Shown: in pieces, positions 32,765-41,998 of the stretch
Numbering within the stretch: the first letter of the stretch is position 1
Layout of the letters: each line of letters begins with the position of its first letter
Source: Pseudomonadota bacterium
GTDB lineage: Bacteria; Pseudomonadota; Gammaproteobacteria; Burkholderiales; Rhodocyclaceae
Assembly (NCBI GenBank): GCA_018241685.1
Contig: JAFEDJ010000012.1
Span: 1 to 64,000 of the forward strand
Reading direction: 5' to 3'
DNA length: 64,000 nt
The notes under the pieces: generated by a model
Told to the model about the DNA's origin: nothing
What the model saw: only the letters and a program-made list of their open reading frames with translations
Database searches by the model: none
Position numbers and translations under genes: made by a program

Positions 32765-33459
32765 GCACGCTGCTGAAATTCGAGCGGGTGAACGCCTTCT
32801 ACGGCGCCGCCCACATCCTGCACGACATGAGCCTGGAGATCGCCGCCGGCGAGCGGGTGGCGCTGATCGGCCGCAACGGGGTCGGCAAGACCACCTGCGT
32901 GAACACCCTGCTCGGGGTGGCCAGCCTGCGCGGCGGCAGCATCGCCATCGGCGGCAGCGGCCTCAAGAAACCGCGCCCCTACGTGGCGGCCGGCCTCGGC
33001 GTGGCGGTGGTACCCCAGGGGCGCGGCATCGTCGCCAACCTGAGCGTCGAGGAGAACCTGATCCTCGGCACCGCCGCCGGGCGCAAGGGGCACTGGACGG
33101 TCCCGCGCATCTACGAGCTGTTTCCGATCCTGCGCGAGCGCGCCCATACGCCGGGCACCGCGCTGTCCGGCGGCCAGCAGCAGATGCTGGCGATCGGCCG
33201 GGCGCTGATGTCGAACCCGGCGCTGGTGATCCTCGACGAGCCGACCGAAGGCCTCGCGCCGGTGATCGTCGACCAGCTGGCGACCATCTTCAACCAGGTG
33301 GCCGACCTGGGCACGGCGCTGCTGCTCATCGAGCAGAACCTCAGCCTGGTGGAGCGGGTGGCCCATCGCTACTACGCGATGGCCAAGGGCGCGGTGATCG
33401 GCCAGGGGCCGGTGAACGCCGCCGTGATGCACGAACTCAAGGAACACGTGGTCGCCTGA
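32761..33459 (+). CDS. ABC transporter ATP-binding protein, LivF-like
   Basis: A 232-residue ATPase with Walker A GRNGVGKTT, signature LSGGQQQMLAIGRAL, Walker B LVILDEPTEGL and LIEQNLSLV. It partners LivG. Its ATG overlaps the previous stop. Confidence 0.92.
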   Translation: MSTLLKFERVNAFYGAAHILHDMSLEIAAGERVALIGRNGVGKTTCVNTLLGVASLRGGSIAIGGSGLKKPRPYVAAGLGVAVVPQGRGIVANLSVEENLILGTAAGRKGHWTVPRIYELFPILRERAHTPGTALSGGQQQMLAIGRALMSNPALVILDEPTEGLAPVIVDQLATIFNQVADLGTALLLIEQNLSLVERVAHRYYAMAKGAVIGQGPVNAAVMHELKEHVVA

Positions 33460-33511
33460 GCGGCCGCGTATCCCTCGCACTACATCCAGCACAACAACAG
33501 AGGAGACACCC

Positions 33512-34711
33512 ATGAAGAAGAGCATCAACCTGTTCGGCAAGACCTGCATCGCCCTCGCCGTCGGCGCGCTCGCGCCCCTCGGCGCCCACGCCGCGGTGGA
33601 CAAGGAGCCGCTGCGCATCGGCGCGGTCAGCTCGGTGTCCGGCGTGTTCGCCCAGCAGGGCGAGGAGGTGCTGCGCGGCATCCAGTTTGCGGCGGAAGAG
33701 GCCAACCGCAAGGGCGGCGTGGACGGGCGGCAGGTCGCCGTCCAGGTCGCCGATGACGAAAGCACGCCGGAGGCCGGCCGCCGCGTGGCCGAGAAGCTGG
33801 CGCGGGACGGCAACAACCTGTTGATCGGCGCCATCCCCACGTCCATCTCCCAAGCCATCTCCCAGAACCTGGAGCGCTGGAACGCGCTGTATGTGGTCGT
33901 TGCCAGCAAGGGCGACCGGCTCACCGGCGAGGCCTGCAAGCCGCGCATGTTCCGCACCAACCACTCCGACGCGATGGACATGGCGATGTTCACCGAGTGG
34001 ATGAAGGGCGTGAAGGAGAAGAACTTCGCGGTCATCGCCGCCGACTATGCCTGGGGCCGCGACTCGGCGGAGTTCTTCGCCAAGCAGGCCAAGTCCCTCG
34101 GCAAGAGTGTCCCGGTCAGCCTGTTCCCGCCCCTCGGCACCAAGGACTTCGCGCCCTACATCGCGCAGATCAAGGATGCGCCCAATGTGGACGGCATCTG
34201 GGTGGCGCTGGCCGGCCGCGACCTGATCGCCTTCACCAAGCAGGCCAAGGAGTTCGGCCTGACCAGCAAGCGCATCATCGGCCACGCCGCGATCATGGAC
34301 TTCGTGGTCAAGGCCACCGGTGACGCCACGAAGGGCGTGTGGGGCAACATCGGCTACGGCGCCGAGATCGACACGCCGGCCAACCAAGTCTTCGTGGCGG
34401 CCTGGAAGGCCAAGTACAAGCGCGTGCCCACCGAGAACGAGGGCCAGGCCTACAACGGCGCCCAGGCCATCTTCGAGGGCGTGCGCAAGGCCGGCAGCGT
34501 CAAGCCGGCCGACGTAGCTGCCGCGCTGCGCGGGCTGAGCTACGACAGCGTGTACGGCAAGGTCAGCATGCGCGCCGAGGACAACCAGCTGGTGCTGCCG
34601 AGCTACATCGGCCAGGTCAAGGTGGTGGACGGCCAGCCGCGCCCGGTCATCGAGAAGCGTTACGACGTGGCCCTGGTGCCGGCGCCCAACGGTAGCTGCA
34701 AGCTGAAGTAA
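33512..34711 (+). CDS. Periplasmic substrate-binding protein, LivK-type
   Basis: A 399-residue type-I periplasmic binding protein (ABC_sub_bind/Peripla_BP_6). It has a signal peptide ending APLGAHA, then LRIGAVSSVSGVFAQQGEEV, a conserved GGVDGRQVAVQV and NHSDAMDMAMF. It delivers the substrate to the LivHMGF transporter. In catabolic operons, members of this family bind aromatic or alicyclic acids, not only amino acids. The ribosome site is GAGGAG, 8 bp upstream of the ATG. Confidence 0.9.
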   Translation: MKKSINLFGKTCIALAVGALAPLGAHAAVDKEPLRIGAVSSVSGVFAQQGEEVLRGIQFAAEEANRKGGVDGRQVAVQVADDESTPEAGRRVAEKLARDGNNLLIGAIPTSISQAISQNLERWNALYVVVASKGDRLTGEACKPRMFRTNHSDAMDMAMFTEWMKGVKEKNFAVIAADYAWGRDSAEFFAKQAKSLGKSVPVSLFPPLGTKDFAPYIAQIKDAPNVDGIWVALAGRDLIAFTKQAKEFGLTSKRIIGHAAIMDFVVKATGDATKGVWGNIGYGAEIDTPANQVFVAAWKAKYKRVPTENEGQAYNGAQAIFEGVRKAGSVKPADVAAALRGLSYDSVYGKVSMRAEDNQLVLPSYIGQVKVVDGQPRPVIEKRYDVALVPAPNGSCKLK

Positions 34712-34897
34712 GCCCATCCGCTCGCCGGCACGTCCGGCGGCGTCCCCATCGGCACCCGTTCGCGGTGCCGGTCTGAATCCATCCAATCCATTTCCGCATC
34801 GCCCCTGACCGGGCGAGGGGGGCGTTTGTTCGCGATTTTTCGCCGGTACGGAGCCGGCCCCCGCCTTTCACCCACACGACACAAGGAGGAGACAAGA

Positions 34898-36280
34898 ATG
34901 CACAAATACAAGATCAGCCACTTCCGCCAGACCTGCCTGGCCCTGAGCATCGCCGCGGCCTGCGCCGGCAGCAGCACCGCAATGGCCGGCGAGCAGGAAC
35001 TGCAGGCCCAGATCGACCTTCTGGCCAAGCAGTTGCTGCAGGCCTTGCAGACCCGGTTCGCCGAGCAGAAGGCAGCCCCCGCATCGGCCGCCGTGGCGAG
35101 CGGCGGAGAGGCCGCCAGCGGCCCTGGGCGCTTCCGCTTCAGCGTGTCAGGCACCCTCGACGCCGCCCTCGGCAGCCAGGGCAACGTGGCGCCCGGCAAT
35201 GCCGCCTCGCAAGGGCAGACCACCAAGTTCTTCAACGCCGGGCTGGCCACCAGCAACCTGGCCTTTACCGGCTCCACCGAGCTCAGCGACGGGCTGACGG
35301 CGCTGTTCAAGCTGGACACCGAGCTGCTGACCTCCACCGGCGCCAACCTGGTGTCGGCCAGCGGGCAGATCGCCCCGTCGAGCTACAACGCCGGCAATGG
35401 CAGTGGTGTGGTCTTCAACCGCGCGGCCTACGTGGGCTTGGCCGGGCGCTACGGTACGCTGACCCTCGGCCGCCAGCAGACCGTGGCGGTGGACGCGGTG
35501 GTGAAGGTGGAGGCCTCCAACTTCACCAACTTCTTCATGTCCTCGGCCTACGGCGCGTGGGGCCTGGGCAATGCGATCTACGGCCAGGGCCTGCTCAACA
35601 CCGCCGCCGGCAAGTACTCGCCCGGCGTCGCCAACAACCTGGATTCCCGCGACAACGCGGTGATCAAGTACACCAGCCCGGTCATCGGCGGCGCGCGCCT
35701 GATCGCCGGCTACAGCCCCGGCGCGATCGCCGGCAGCGGCTCGATGGGGAGCAAGGCGGCGCTGGGCGCCACCTACGACGTGGGCAGCCTGAGCGTCGGC
35801 GGCTCCTACACCGAATGGCATCCGGTGGACGTGCTCACCAACCAGGACGCCCGCTACCGCCTCGGCAACTTCGGCGTGGCCTACCGCATTGGCGACCTCA
35901 GCCTGCGCGCCGCGATGGGGCACACCGCGCTGCCGGCCGTCACCGTGAAGGACACCACCAACACCAACGTCACGTATTCCGCGGCCGATGCGTCGGTGAA
36001 GAGCGTCGGTGCCATCTACTCACTCAATCCGCGGCTCGACCTGATGCTGTCCTACTACATCAAGCGCTACGACATTGCAGACGGCAACAAGCCGCGGGTA
36101 GACACCCTCGGCGTCGGCGCCACCTGGCTGTTGTACAAGAATGCCAAGCTCTACGCCCTGTTCGACAACGCCCATTCCCGCGGCGACAACGGCGCCAACC
36201 AGACCCTCGGCGGCCACAACTCGGCCAACGCGGTGGCGATGGGCTTCTCGTACGCCTTCAACGCGGACCTGCTGCGCTGA
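34898..36280 (+). CDS. Outer-membrane general porin (Gram-negative porin family)
   Basis: A 460-residue protein with signal peptide MHKYKISHFRQTC... ending in AMA. After it come a short coiled-coil-like stretch (ELQAQIDLLAKQLLQALQTR) and then beta-barrel strands (FSVSGTLDAALGSQGN; NLAFTGSTELSDGLTALFKL; YVGLAGRYGTLTLGRQQ). It ends with an aromatic-containing C-terminal strand, GFSYAFNADLLR, although the last residue is Arg rather than the usual Phe. It probably serves substrate entry for the operon. The start at 34898 follows AAGGAGGAG; the frame continues upstream but without sense. Confidence 0.88.
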   Translation: MHKYKISHFRQTCLALSIAAACAGSSTAMAGEQELQAQIDLLAKQLLQALQTRFAEQKAAPASAAVASGGEAASGPGRFRFSVSGTLDAALGSQGNVAPGNAASQGQTTKFFNAGLATSNLAFTGSTELSDGLTALFKLDTELLTSTGANLVSASGQIAPSSYNAGNGSGVVFNRAAYVGLAGRYGTLTLGRQQTVAVDAVVKVEASNFTNFFMSSAYGAWGLGNAIYGQGLLNTAAGKYSPGVANNLDSRDNAVIKYTSPVIGGARLIAGYSPGAIAGSGSMGSKAALGATYDVGSLSVGGSYTEWHPVDVLTNQDARYRLGNFGVAYRIGDLSLRAAMGHTALPAVTVKDTTNTNVTYSAADASVKSVGAIYSLNPRLDLMLSYYIKRYDIADGNKPRVDTLGVGATWLLYKNAKLYALFDNAHSRGDNGANQTLGGHNSANAVAMGFSYAFNADLLR

Positions 36281-36290
36281 CGGTGTCGTA

Positions 36291-36348
36291 GCCCGGTGCG
36301 GGGGCGGGCGGATGAGCTGCAGCGAAGCCGCTCGCCCCCGCACCGGGC
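36291..36348. repeat. REP-like palindrome with GTAG head
   Basis: GTAG followed by two ~20-bp arms (36292-36311 and 36328-36347) pair with one mismatch around a 16-nt loop. A GTAG-headed palindrome after a gene is the classic REP pattern. It may also end the porin transcript. Confidence 0.55.
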
Positions 36349-36476
36349 CAGGCAGGCCCGGCTTCCCGGATGTGACTTTGTGGGCCCTGCGCCGACAAGC
36401 GCAGTATTCCTTGGACTTCCGTTCCCCCGCACCATATAAAAAGAAGTGACGCATCGAGTCCGAGGCCGTGTATGCC

Positions 36477-36815
36477 ATGAAGCACCGCGATCTGCTCGTT
36501 TTGCTTATGACTTTTGCCGCGGGACTGTGCTGGTCGGCGAGCGCTCATGCGTACTGCACGACGCGGGAGCGTATCCAGCTGCGCAACGAGGGCGTGCCGC
36601 CGCTGGAGATCGACCGCCTGTGCGGCGTGCCGCAGCAGCAACAGGCGCTGCCCCAGGGGCCGCTACGCCCCATGCCACCGATGCAGCAGCGCCGGCCGAT
36701 GGCCACCGTCTGCGCCACCAGTGCCGGGCCTTGTCCGATGACGGTCGGCATGCCGGTCGGCGCGGCCTGCGCCTGCTACACCCCGTGGGGAGCAGTGCCC
36801 GGTGTGGCGCGCTAG
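36477..36815 (+). CDS. Small secreted Cys-rich protein
   Basis: A 112-residue protein with a signal peptide (LLVLLMTFAAGLCWSASAHA) and mature Cys-containing segments (YCTTRERIQL, LCGVPQQQQ, VCATSAGPCPM, ACACYTPWG) suggesting disulfides. A Pro/Gln-rich middle is present. No family is recognised. It ends 9 bp before the TIR-caspase gene and may be co-transcribed with it, but it could equally be an unrelated outlier, since periplasmic export does not fit a cytoplasmic defence role. Confidence 0.65.
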   Translation: MKHRDLLVLLMTFAAGLCWSASAHAYCTTRERIQLRNEGVPPLEIDRLCGVPQQQQALPQGPLRPMPPMQQRRPMATVCATSAGPCPMTVGMPVGAACACYTPWGAVPGVAR

Positions 36816-36824
36816 GGGCGGACC

Positions 36825-38888
36825 ATGGCCGACATCTTCCTGAGCTACGCGCATCCTGACCGGGCGCGGGTCGAAGCCCTGGCCAAAGTGCTGTCTGAGC
36901 ATTTCTCGGTGTGGTGGGACGCCGACCTTGACGCGGCGAGCACCTGGCGCAGCGAGCTCGAGGAGCAGATCGACGGCGCCCGCTGCGTCGTCGTGCTGTG
37001 GACCGAGGCGGCGCGGGCCAGCGATTTCGTGCGTTCCGAGGCGAGCCGGGCGGCCCAGCGGCGTGCGCTGCTGCAGGTCTGCCTGGACGGGGACGGCGTG
37101 CCCCTCGGTTTCACCGAATCCCAATGGCTGGACTTGCGCGCCTGGGCGGGAGACCCGGCCGATCCGCTGTTGCGCGACAACTTCGTGGTGCCCATCGAGA
37201 AGCGCGTGCGCGGTGCCCGTTCGGCCTTGCTGGTCGGCGTGGACGCCTACGCCCACGCGACGGGTTTTCCGGTGCCGGCCACCGCGTCGGCCAATGTGGA
37301 CGCGCTGCGCGACGTGCTGGGCAAGGAGGACGCGCACTTCGAGATCGAGTGTCTGCTCAACCCTGAAAAGACGGCGCTGATGAAGAGCCTGCAGAAGGTC
37401 TTCAAGGATGCGCTGCCCAACGACACGGTGCTGTTCTACTACTGCGGCCATGCCAAGCTGTCGGCTCGCGGCGACCTCTACCTGTGCCCCAACGATTCGG
37501 AGCTGGACTACCTGGATGCGACGGCGATCTCGATGGAGTGGATCGCCAAGCGGGCCCTCAACGAGAGTGCCGCCGGCCAGCTGGTGATCATGCTCGACTG
37601 CCTCTTCAGCCTGACGCCGGAGGCCAGCGGGCAGGTGGACATCCCGTCCATCCTGGTGGCCAACCTGGGCCAGGGGCAGGGCAAGTACCTGCTGTCCGGC
37701 TGCACGGTGACTGACCGGGACGTGGCCGAGAAGGGGAGTGCGGTGTCGCGCATGGTGCGCTGGTTCGTGCATGGCGTGACCACCTTCGACGCGGATGACG
37801 GCGACAGTATCCTCACCGCCGACGAGATCTGCCGCTACGTGCAGGCCCGCATCGATGCCGAGGCGCCCGACCTGAAGGCGATCAGCAAGGGCTTCAACAC
37901 CAATTCGAGCCGCGGCGAGATCGCCCGCCGCACCGCCGCGGCGCCGACGGCCACCGCGCTGCGCGGCAACCGGGAGTTCTTCCTGGCCATCCGCGGCTGC
38001 CTCGATGAAGGGCGGCTGGTGCCGCTGGTCGGCGATGGGGTGTTCGGCAGCGGCCCGCTGAGTTCCTTCCGGCTGGTCAGTGCGCTGATCCAGACCGCCG
38101 GGCTGGAGGCCGGCATGCGCATCGACGAGCGCTATCCGCTGGCGACTGCCGCCGAATACCTGCTGCTGGTCTTCGGCGGCGAGCGGGGCGCCTTCCTCAG
38201 GCGCCTCACCGCCGTGTTGCAGGAGCAGAGCCAGAGCCTGGTGCTGACCGGCACGCACCGTTTCCTGGCCGCGATGACGAGCCCATGGATCGTCGTGTCG
38301 GCCAGCTACGACTGGGTCTTCGAGAACCTGCTGGAGCAGTCGGGCCTGCCGTTCACAGTGGTGACCCACATCCTCAGCGCCGAGGACGACGAACTGGACG
38401 GCCGCCTGCTGGTGATCCGCCGCGGCGGGCAGACGCCGGGCGTGGAGGTGAAGCTGGCCGACAACTGGCTGCTGTCCGACCTGGGCGAGCACGGCGACCG
38501 CATCATCTACAAGATCGTCGGCTCGCCGTTCGCCAACGCGCTGGCCGATCCACGCTCGGGCATCGACACGGTGGTCATCACTGAGAGCGACCACGTGACC
38601 TTCCTCGGCCGCCTGGAGAACGAGCACACCAAGCCGCCGAGCGCCTTCTCGCGGCGCCTGCAGAAGAGCGCGCTGCTGTTCCTCGGCTACAACCTGGACG
38701 TGTGGCATTACCGCCTCGTCGGGCACATCTTCAGCAGCGAGGGGCAGGTCCGGCCGCGGCGGCGCTACGCGGTGCGCACCGCGGTGTCGCCGATCGAGGA
38801 GCGCTTCTGGGCCCAGCTGGTGGCCGCCGAGGACCGCCTGCAGTCCGACTGCGACGCCTTCGTGCAGACCCTCGGCCAGTTCAAGTAG
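36825..38888 (+). CDS. TIR-caspase-SIR2-like triple-effector protein
   Basis: A 687-residue, three-domain protein. Residues 1-~125 are a TIR domain (DIFLSYAHPDR; candidate catalytic Glu in FVRSEAS, E72), typically an NADase or signal maker. Residues ~133-345 are a caspase-like (C14) domain with His in FYYCGH (H209) and Cys in IMLDCL (C259). Residues ~380-640 resemble SIR2_2/DSR-type NADases (VPLVGDGVFG, ASYDWVFENLL, FLGYNLDVWHYRL). The usual catalytic His of the HG motif is replaced (YKIVGSPF), so this last domain may be a sensor or pseudoenzyme. With the downstream STAND-WD40 gene, 11 bp away, it looks like an abortive-infection type defence module. Confidence 0.85.
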   Translation: MADIFLSYAHPDRARVEALAKVLSEHFSVWWDADLDAASTWRSELEEQIDGARCVVVLWTEAARASDFVRSEASRAAQRRALLQVCLDGDGVPLGFTESQWLDLRAWAGDPADPLLRDNFVVPIEKRVRGARSALLVGVDAYAHATGFPVPATASANVDALRDVLGKEDAHFEIECLLNPEKTALMKSLQKVFKDALPNDTVLFYYCGHAKLSARGDLYLCPNDSELDYLDATAISMEWIAKRALNESAAGQLVIMLDCLFSLTPEASGQVDIPSILVANLGQGQGKYLLSGCTVTDRDVAEKGSAVSRMVRWFVHGVTTFDADDGDSILTADEICRYVQARIDAEAPDLKAISKGFNTNSSRGEIARRTAAAPTATALRGNREFFLAIRGCLDEGRLVPLVGDGVFGSGPLSSFRLVSALIQTAGLEAGMRIDERYPLATAAEYLLLVFGGERGAFLRRLTAVLQEQSQSLVLTGTHRFLAAMTSPWIVVSASYDWVFENLLEQSGLPFTVVTHILSAEDDELDGRLLVIRRGGQTPGVEVKLADNWLLSDLGEHGDRIIYKIVGSPFANALADPRSGIDTVVITESDHVTFLGRLENEHTKPPSAFSRRLQKSALLFLGYNLDVWHYRLVGHIFSSEGQVRPRRRYAVRTAVSPIEERFWAQLVAAEDRLQSDCDAFVQTLGQFK

Positions 38889-38899
38889 GAGACGGCGCC

Positions 38900-41800
38900 A
38901 TGTCCAGCAGGCCGAAAGCGGCTGTTTCCGACGATGGCAGCGAGCCCTACGTCGGGTTGAAGCCTTACAGCGAAGCCGAGCGGGACCTTTTCTTTGGCCG
39001 CGAGCGCGATGCGCAGCTGCTCATCAACAAACTGTTCTCCCATCCGCTGACGCTGCTCTACGCACCGTCCGGCGTCGGCAAGACCTCCCTGCTGCGGGCG
39101 CTGGTGATTCCCGAGCTGGCCGCCGAGGAAGCCCAGGTGGTCTATGTGGACCGCTGGAGTGGCGCCGATCCCTGTGCGACGGTCGCCGAGGCGATTGCGA
39201 CGGTCGATCGCGCGCTGGGTGCCGCCCAGCTGACGGAGGCCGCCAGGGTGCGCCTGCAGGCCGATGGGCGCACGCTGGTGCTGATCCTCGACCAGTTCGA
39301 GGAATACCTGCAGCGCCATGCGGGCGAACTGGGGCTGCTGCCGGCGGCCATCGGCGCGCTGCTCAGGGCGTCCCTCGATGTGCGCGTGGTGCTGTCCTTC
39401 CGCGAGGAGTTCCTGGCCAGCGTGGATGCCTGCCTGCGCGACCACGTGCTGTCCCTCTTCGCGTCCACCTTCCACCTGGAGCATCTCAACCGGGAGCAGG
39501 CGGCCGAGGCGATCCGCGCGCCGGTGCTGAAGTGCGGCGGCACCTGCGACGAGCTGCTGGTGAGCCAGCTGCTCGACGACCTGATGCCCGGCGACGGGCC
39601 CCGCGCCGGCCGGCGACTGTTCGATGGCGGCATCGAGCTGCCCATCCTGCAGCTGATCTGCCGTCGCCTGTGGCTGGTGGCGCGGGCGGCGGGGGTACGC
39701 GGCCTGCGTCTGCAGGATTACCGGGCCCTTGGCGGGCGGGGCGGCATCATCTCGGTCTATCTGGAAGAGGTGGTCGGCAACTTCGGCTTCTTCCTGTTCC
39801 ACGACGCGGCCAAGGTCCTCAAGGCGCTGGCGCCGCGCAGCGGCGTGAAGATCGCCTATCCGGTGGAAGCCCTGCAGGCCCAGGCGCGGGTGCGGGCTGC
39901 GCGGGTGCGGCGCGTGCTCGGCGTGCTGGAGCGGCATCGCATCGTGCGGACCCGCGAGGGCAGCGGCGGCGTGAGCTACGAGCTGCAGCACGATGCCTTC
40001 ATCGACATCATCCGGCCGTGGGTGGACCGCTACTTCCTGCGCCGACAGCGTGTTTTCGGGGGGCTCGCGGCCTGCGTGCTGGTACTGGGCTTCGGCATCA
40101 ATGCCTGGCTGTGGCGCCAGGAGCTGCGCCGTGGCGATGCCAGGCGGGAAGCCGCCGAGCTGACCGACAGGATCGATGTGGATACCCGCCAGACACTGGA
40201 GGCGGCCCTCGCGCTGGCGCGCCGGGTGGACGACCGCAATGTGCGCAGCACGCTGCGCCTGGCCGTCGCCAACTTCCTGCAGAGCCCGGCGCTGCTGCCT
40301 CACCAGGGGGCGGCCAATGGCGTGGTGTTCAGCCGCGACGGCCGCTGGGTGTTGAGTGCCGGCGACGATGGCGAAGCGCACCTGGTGAATCGCCGCTCCT
40401 TGGCCGTGGCGGCGCGGGTGAAGCATGACGGGCCGGTGGTGGCGGTGGCGGCGAGCGCCGATGGGCGGCGCTTCCTGTCTGCCGGGCGGGACGGTGTGCT
40501 GCGGGTGTGGGACGAGGCTGGCCGCGACCTGATGCGCTGCGGCGGCGATGGCGGCGCCCCGTGGGTGGATGCCGATCTGAGCCGGGACGGCACGCGGGCG
40601 GTCGGCATCCGCGAAGACGGCAAGGGCGGGGCGGAACTGCTGCTGGTGCCGGTGGCCGAGCCCTGCGCGATGACGCGCCTGTCCGGGCACTTCGGCAATG
40701 TGGGGTCGGCGGTGTTCGACGAAGGCGGCGGACGGGTGCTGTCCTTTGGCAACAATGACAACACGGCCCGCCTGTGGAATGCGGCCACCGGCACCTTGCT
40801 GGCGACCCTGACCCATCCGGACGAAGTCCTGTCGGCCAGCTTCTCGGGCGATGGCCGGGAGGTGGCGGTGGCCGTGGCGAACGGGGAGATCTACCGGTGG
40901 ACCACCCGCGGGCACGTGATCGGCCGGCCGCTGGAGATCCCGGTGCCGTCCGGCCTGCCACCGGTGTTGCCGACGGCCGCCCGCCACAGCCCGGACGGCA
41001 AGCGTCTGGCGGTGGCCGGCTCGGACGGGCAGATCTACCTGTGGACGTTGGGGGAGGGCGAGGCACCACCGCCCAAACCGCCGCTCCATCTTGACGGCAT
41101 TCACGCCGGCGGTGCGCTGGGCGTTGCCTTCAGTGCCGACGGTACGCGGCTGGTGTCCTTCGGTGTGGACGACACGGTGCGCGTGTGGGACGACCCCTTC
41201 GAATTCCGCGCGCGGGAGTTCCGCGGCCACAGCCAGGGGGTGCGTGCGGCGGTGTTTGCGCCGGATGGGCAGCATCTGGCGAGCGCCGGCGCCGACGGGG
41301 CCGTGCGCCTGTGGCGCCTGCAGGGCCTGGACTTCCTGACCCCGGCGGGTAACGGGCTGATTCTCAGCAGCGCTGGCAAATACAGTTTCCGGCTGGCCAG
41401 CGGGCAGCTGTTTGAAACCTCGCTGCCCGAGCAGTTGCGTGACCTGCTCGGCAAGGGCGAGAGCGTGCGCTCGGGGGTCTTCAGCCGGGACGAGTCGCTG
41501 CTGGCGCTCGGGCTGACCGACGGCCGCCTGCGCCTGATCCGCAGCGCCGATGGCCAGACCCTGTTCGAGAGCGACGATGCGGATGGGCCGATCTTCGCGC
41601 TGGCCTTCGATCAGGACGGTCGTCGCCTGGCCAGCGGTGGTTCCGACGGACGGCTGCGCCGCTACGAGGTGCGCGCGCTGCGTGCCGACCACAGCGGCAT
41701 TCCAGCCCATGCGGGACCGGTGATGAGCGTGGACATCAGCCCGGACGGCTCCTTGCTGGTGAGCACCGGGGCCGATGGCGCGGCGCGCGTGTGGGCCTGG

Positions 41801-41998
41801 AACGGCGGCAAGACACCGCTCAGTACGCTGGAAGGTGAAGCCGACCGGGTGCGGGACGCCCGTTTCAGCGCAGATGGCAGGCGCATCATCAAGCGTAATG
41901 GCGACCGGATCACACCGTTCGACGGCGAGGCCTGGGCGCGCTCCGATCAGGAACTGACGGGCTTCGCGCTGAAGCTGCTCGACGCCGGGGCGCCGTGA
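38900..41998 (+). CDS. nSTAND NTPase with transmembrane segment and WD40 repeats
   Basis: A 1032-residue protein. Residues ~15-140 are an nSTAND P-loop NTPase (FFGRERDAQLL; Walker A APSGVGKTS at 55-63; Walker B LVLILDQFEE at 126-135), followed by helical winged-helix and hinge domains to ~370. A membrane segment follows at ~386-405 (GLAACVLVLGFGINAWLW). The C-terminal ~580 residues carry a dozen or so WD40 repeats (for example FSADGTRLVSFGVDDTVRVW, FAPDGQHLASAGADGAVRLW), enough for about two propellers. STAND proteins oligomerise on ligand recognition, so this is probably the sensor that switches on the upstream TIR-caspase protein. ATG 38900 has TAGGAGA upstream. Confidence 0.9.
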   Translation: MSSRPKAAVSDDGSEPYVGLKPYSEAERDLFFGRERDAQLLINKLFSHPLTLLYAPSGVGKTSLLRALVIPELAAEEAQVVYVDRWSGADPCATVAEAIATVDRALGAAQLTEAARVRLQADGRTLVLILDQFEEYLQRHAGELGLLPAAIGALLRASLDVRVVLSFREEFLASVDACLRDHVLSLFASTFHLEHLNREQAAEAIRAPVLKCGGTCDELLVSQLLDDLMPGDGPRAGRRLFDGGIELPILQLICRRLWLVARAAGVRGLRLQDYRALGGRGGIISVYLEEVVGNFGFFLFHDAAKVLKALAPRSGVKIAYPVEALQAQARVRAARVRRVLGVLERHRIVRTREGSGGVSYELQHDAFIDIIRPWVDRYFLRRQRVFGGLAACVLVLGFGINAWLWRQELRRGDARREAAELTDRIDVDTRQTLEAALALARRVDDRNVRSTLRLAVANFLQSPALLPHQGAANGVVFSRDGRWVLSAGDDGEAHLVNRRSLAVAARVKHDGPVVAVAASADGRRFLSAGRDGVLRVWDEAGRDLMRCGGDGGAPWVDADLSRDGTRAVGIREDGKGGAELLLVPVAEPCAMTRLSGHFGNVGSAVFDEGGGRVLSFGNNDNTARLWNAATGTLLATLTHPDEVLSASFSGDGREVAVAVANGEIYRWTTRGHVIGRPLEIPVPSGLPPVLPTAARHSPDGKRLAVAGSDGQIYLWTLGEGEAPPPKPPLHLDGIHAGGALGVAFSADGTRLVSFGVDDTVRVWDDPFEFRAREFRGHSQGVRAAVFAPDGQHLASAGADGAVRLWRLQGLDFLTPAGNGLILSSAGKYSFRLASGQLFETSLPEQLRDLLGKGESVRSGVFSRDESLLALGLTDGRLRLIRSADGQTLFESDDADGPIFALAFDQDGRRLASGGSDGRLRRYEVRALRADHSGIPAHAGPVMSVDISPDGSLLVSTGADGAARVWAWNGGKTPLSTLEGEADRVRDARFSADGRRIIKRNGDRITPFDGEAWARSDQELTGFALKLLDAGAP

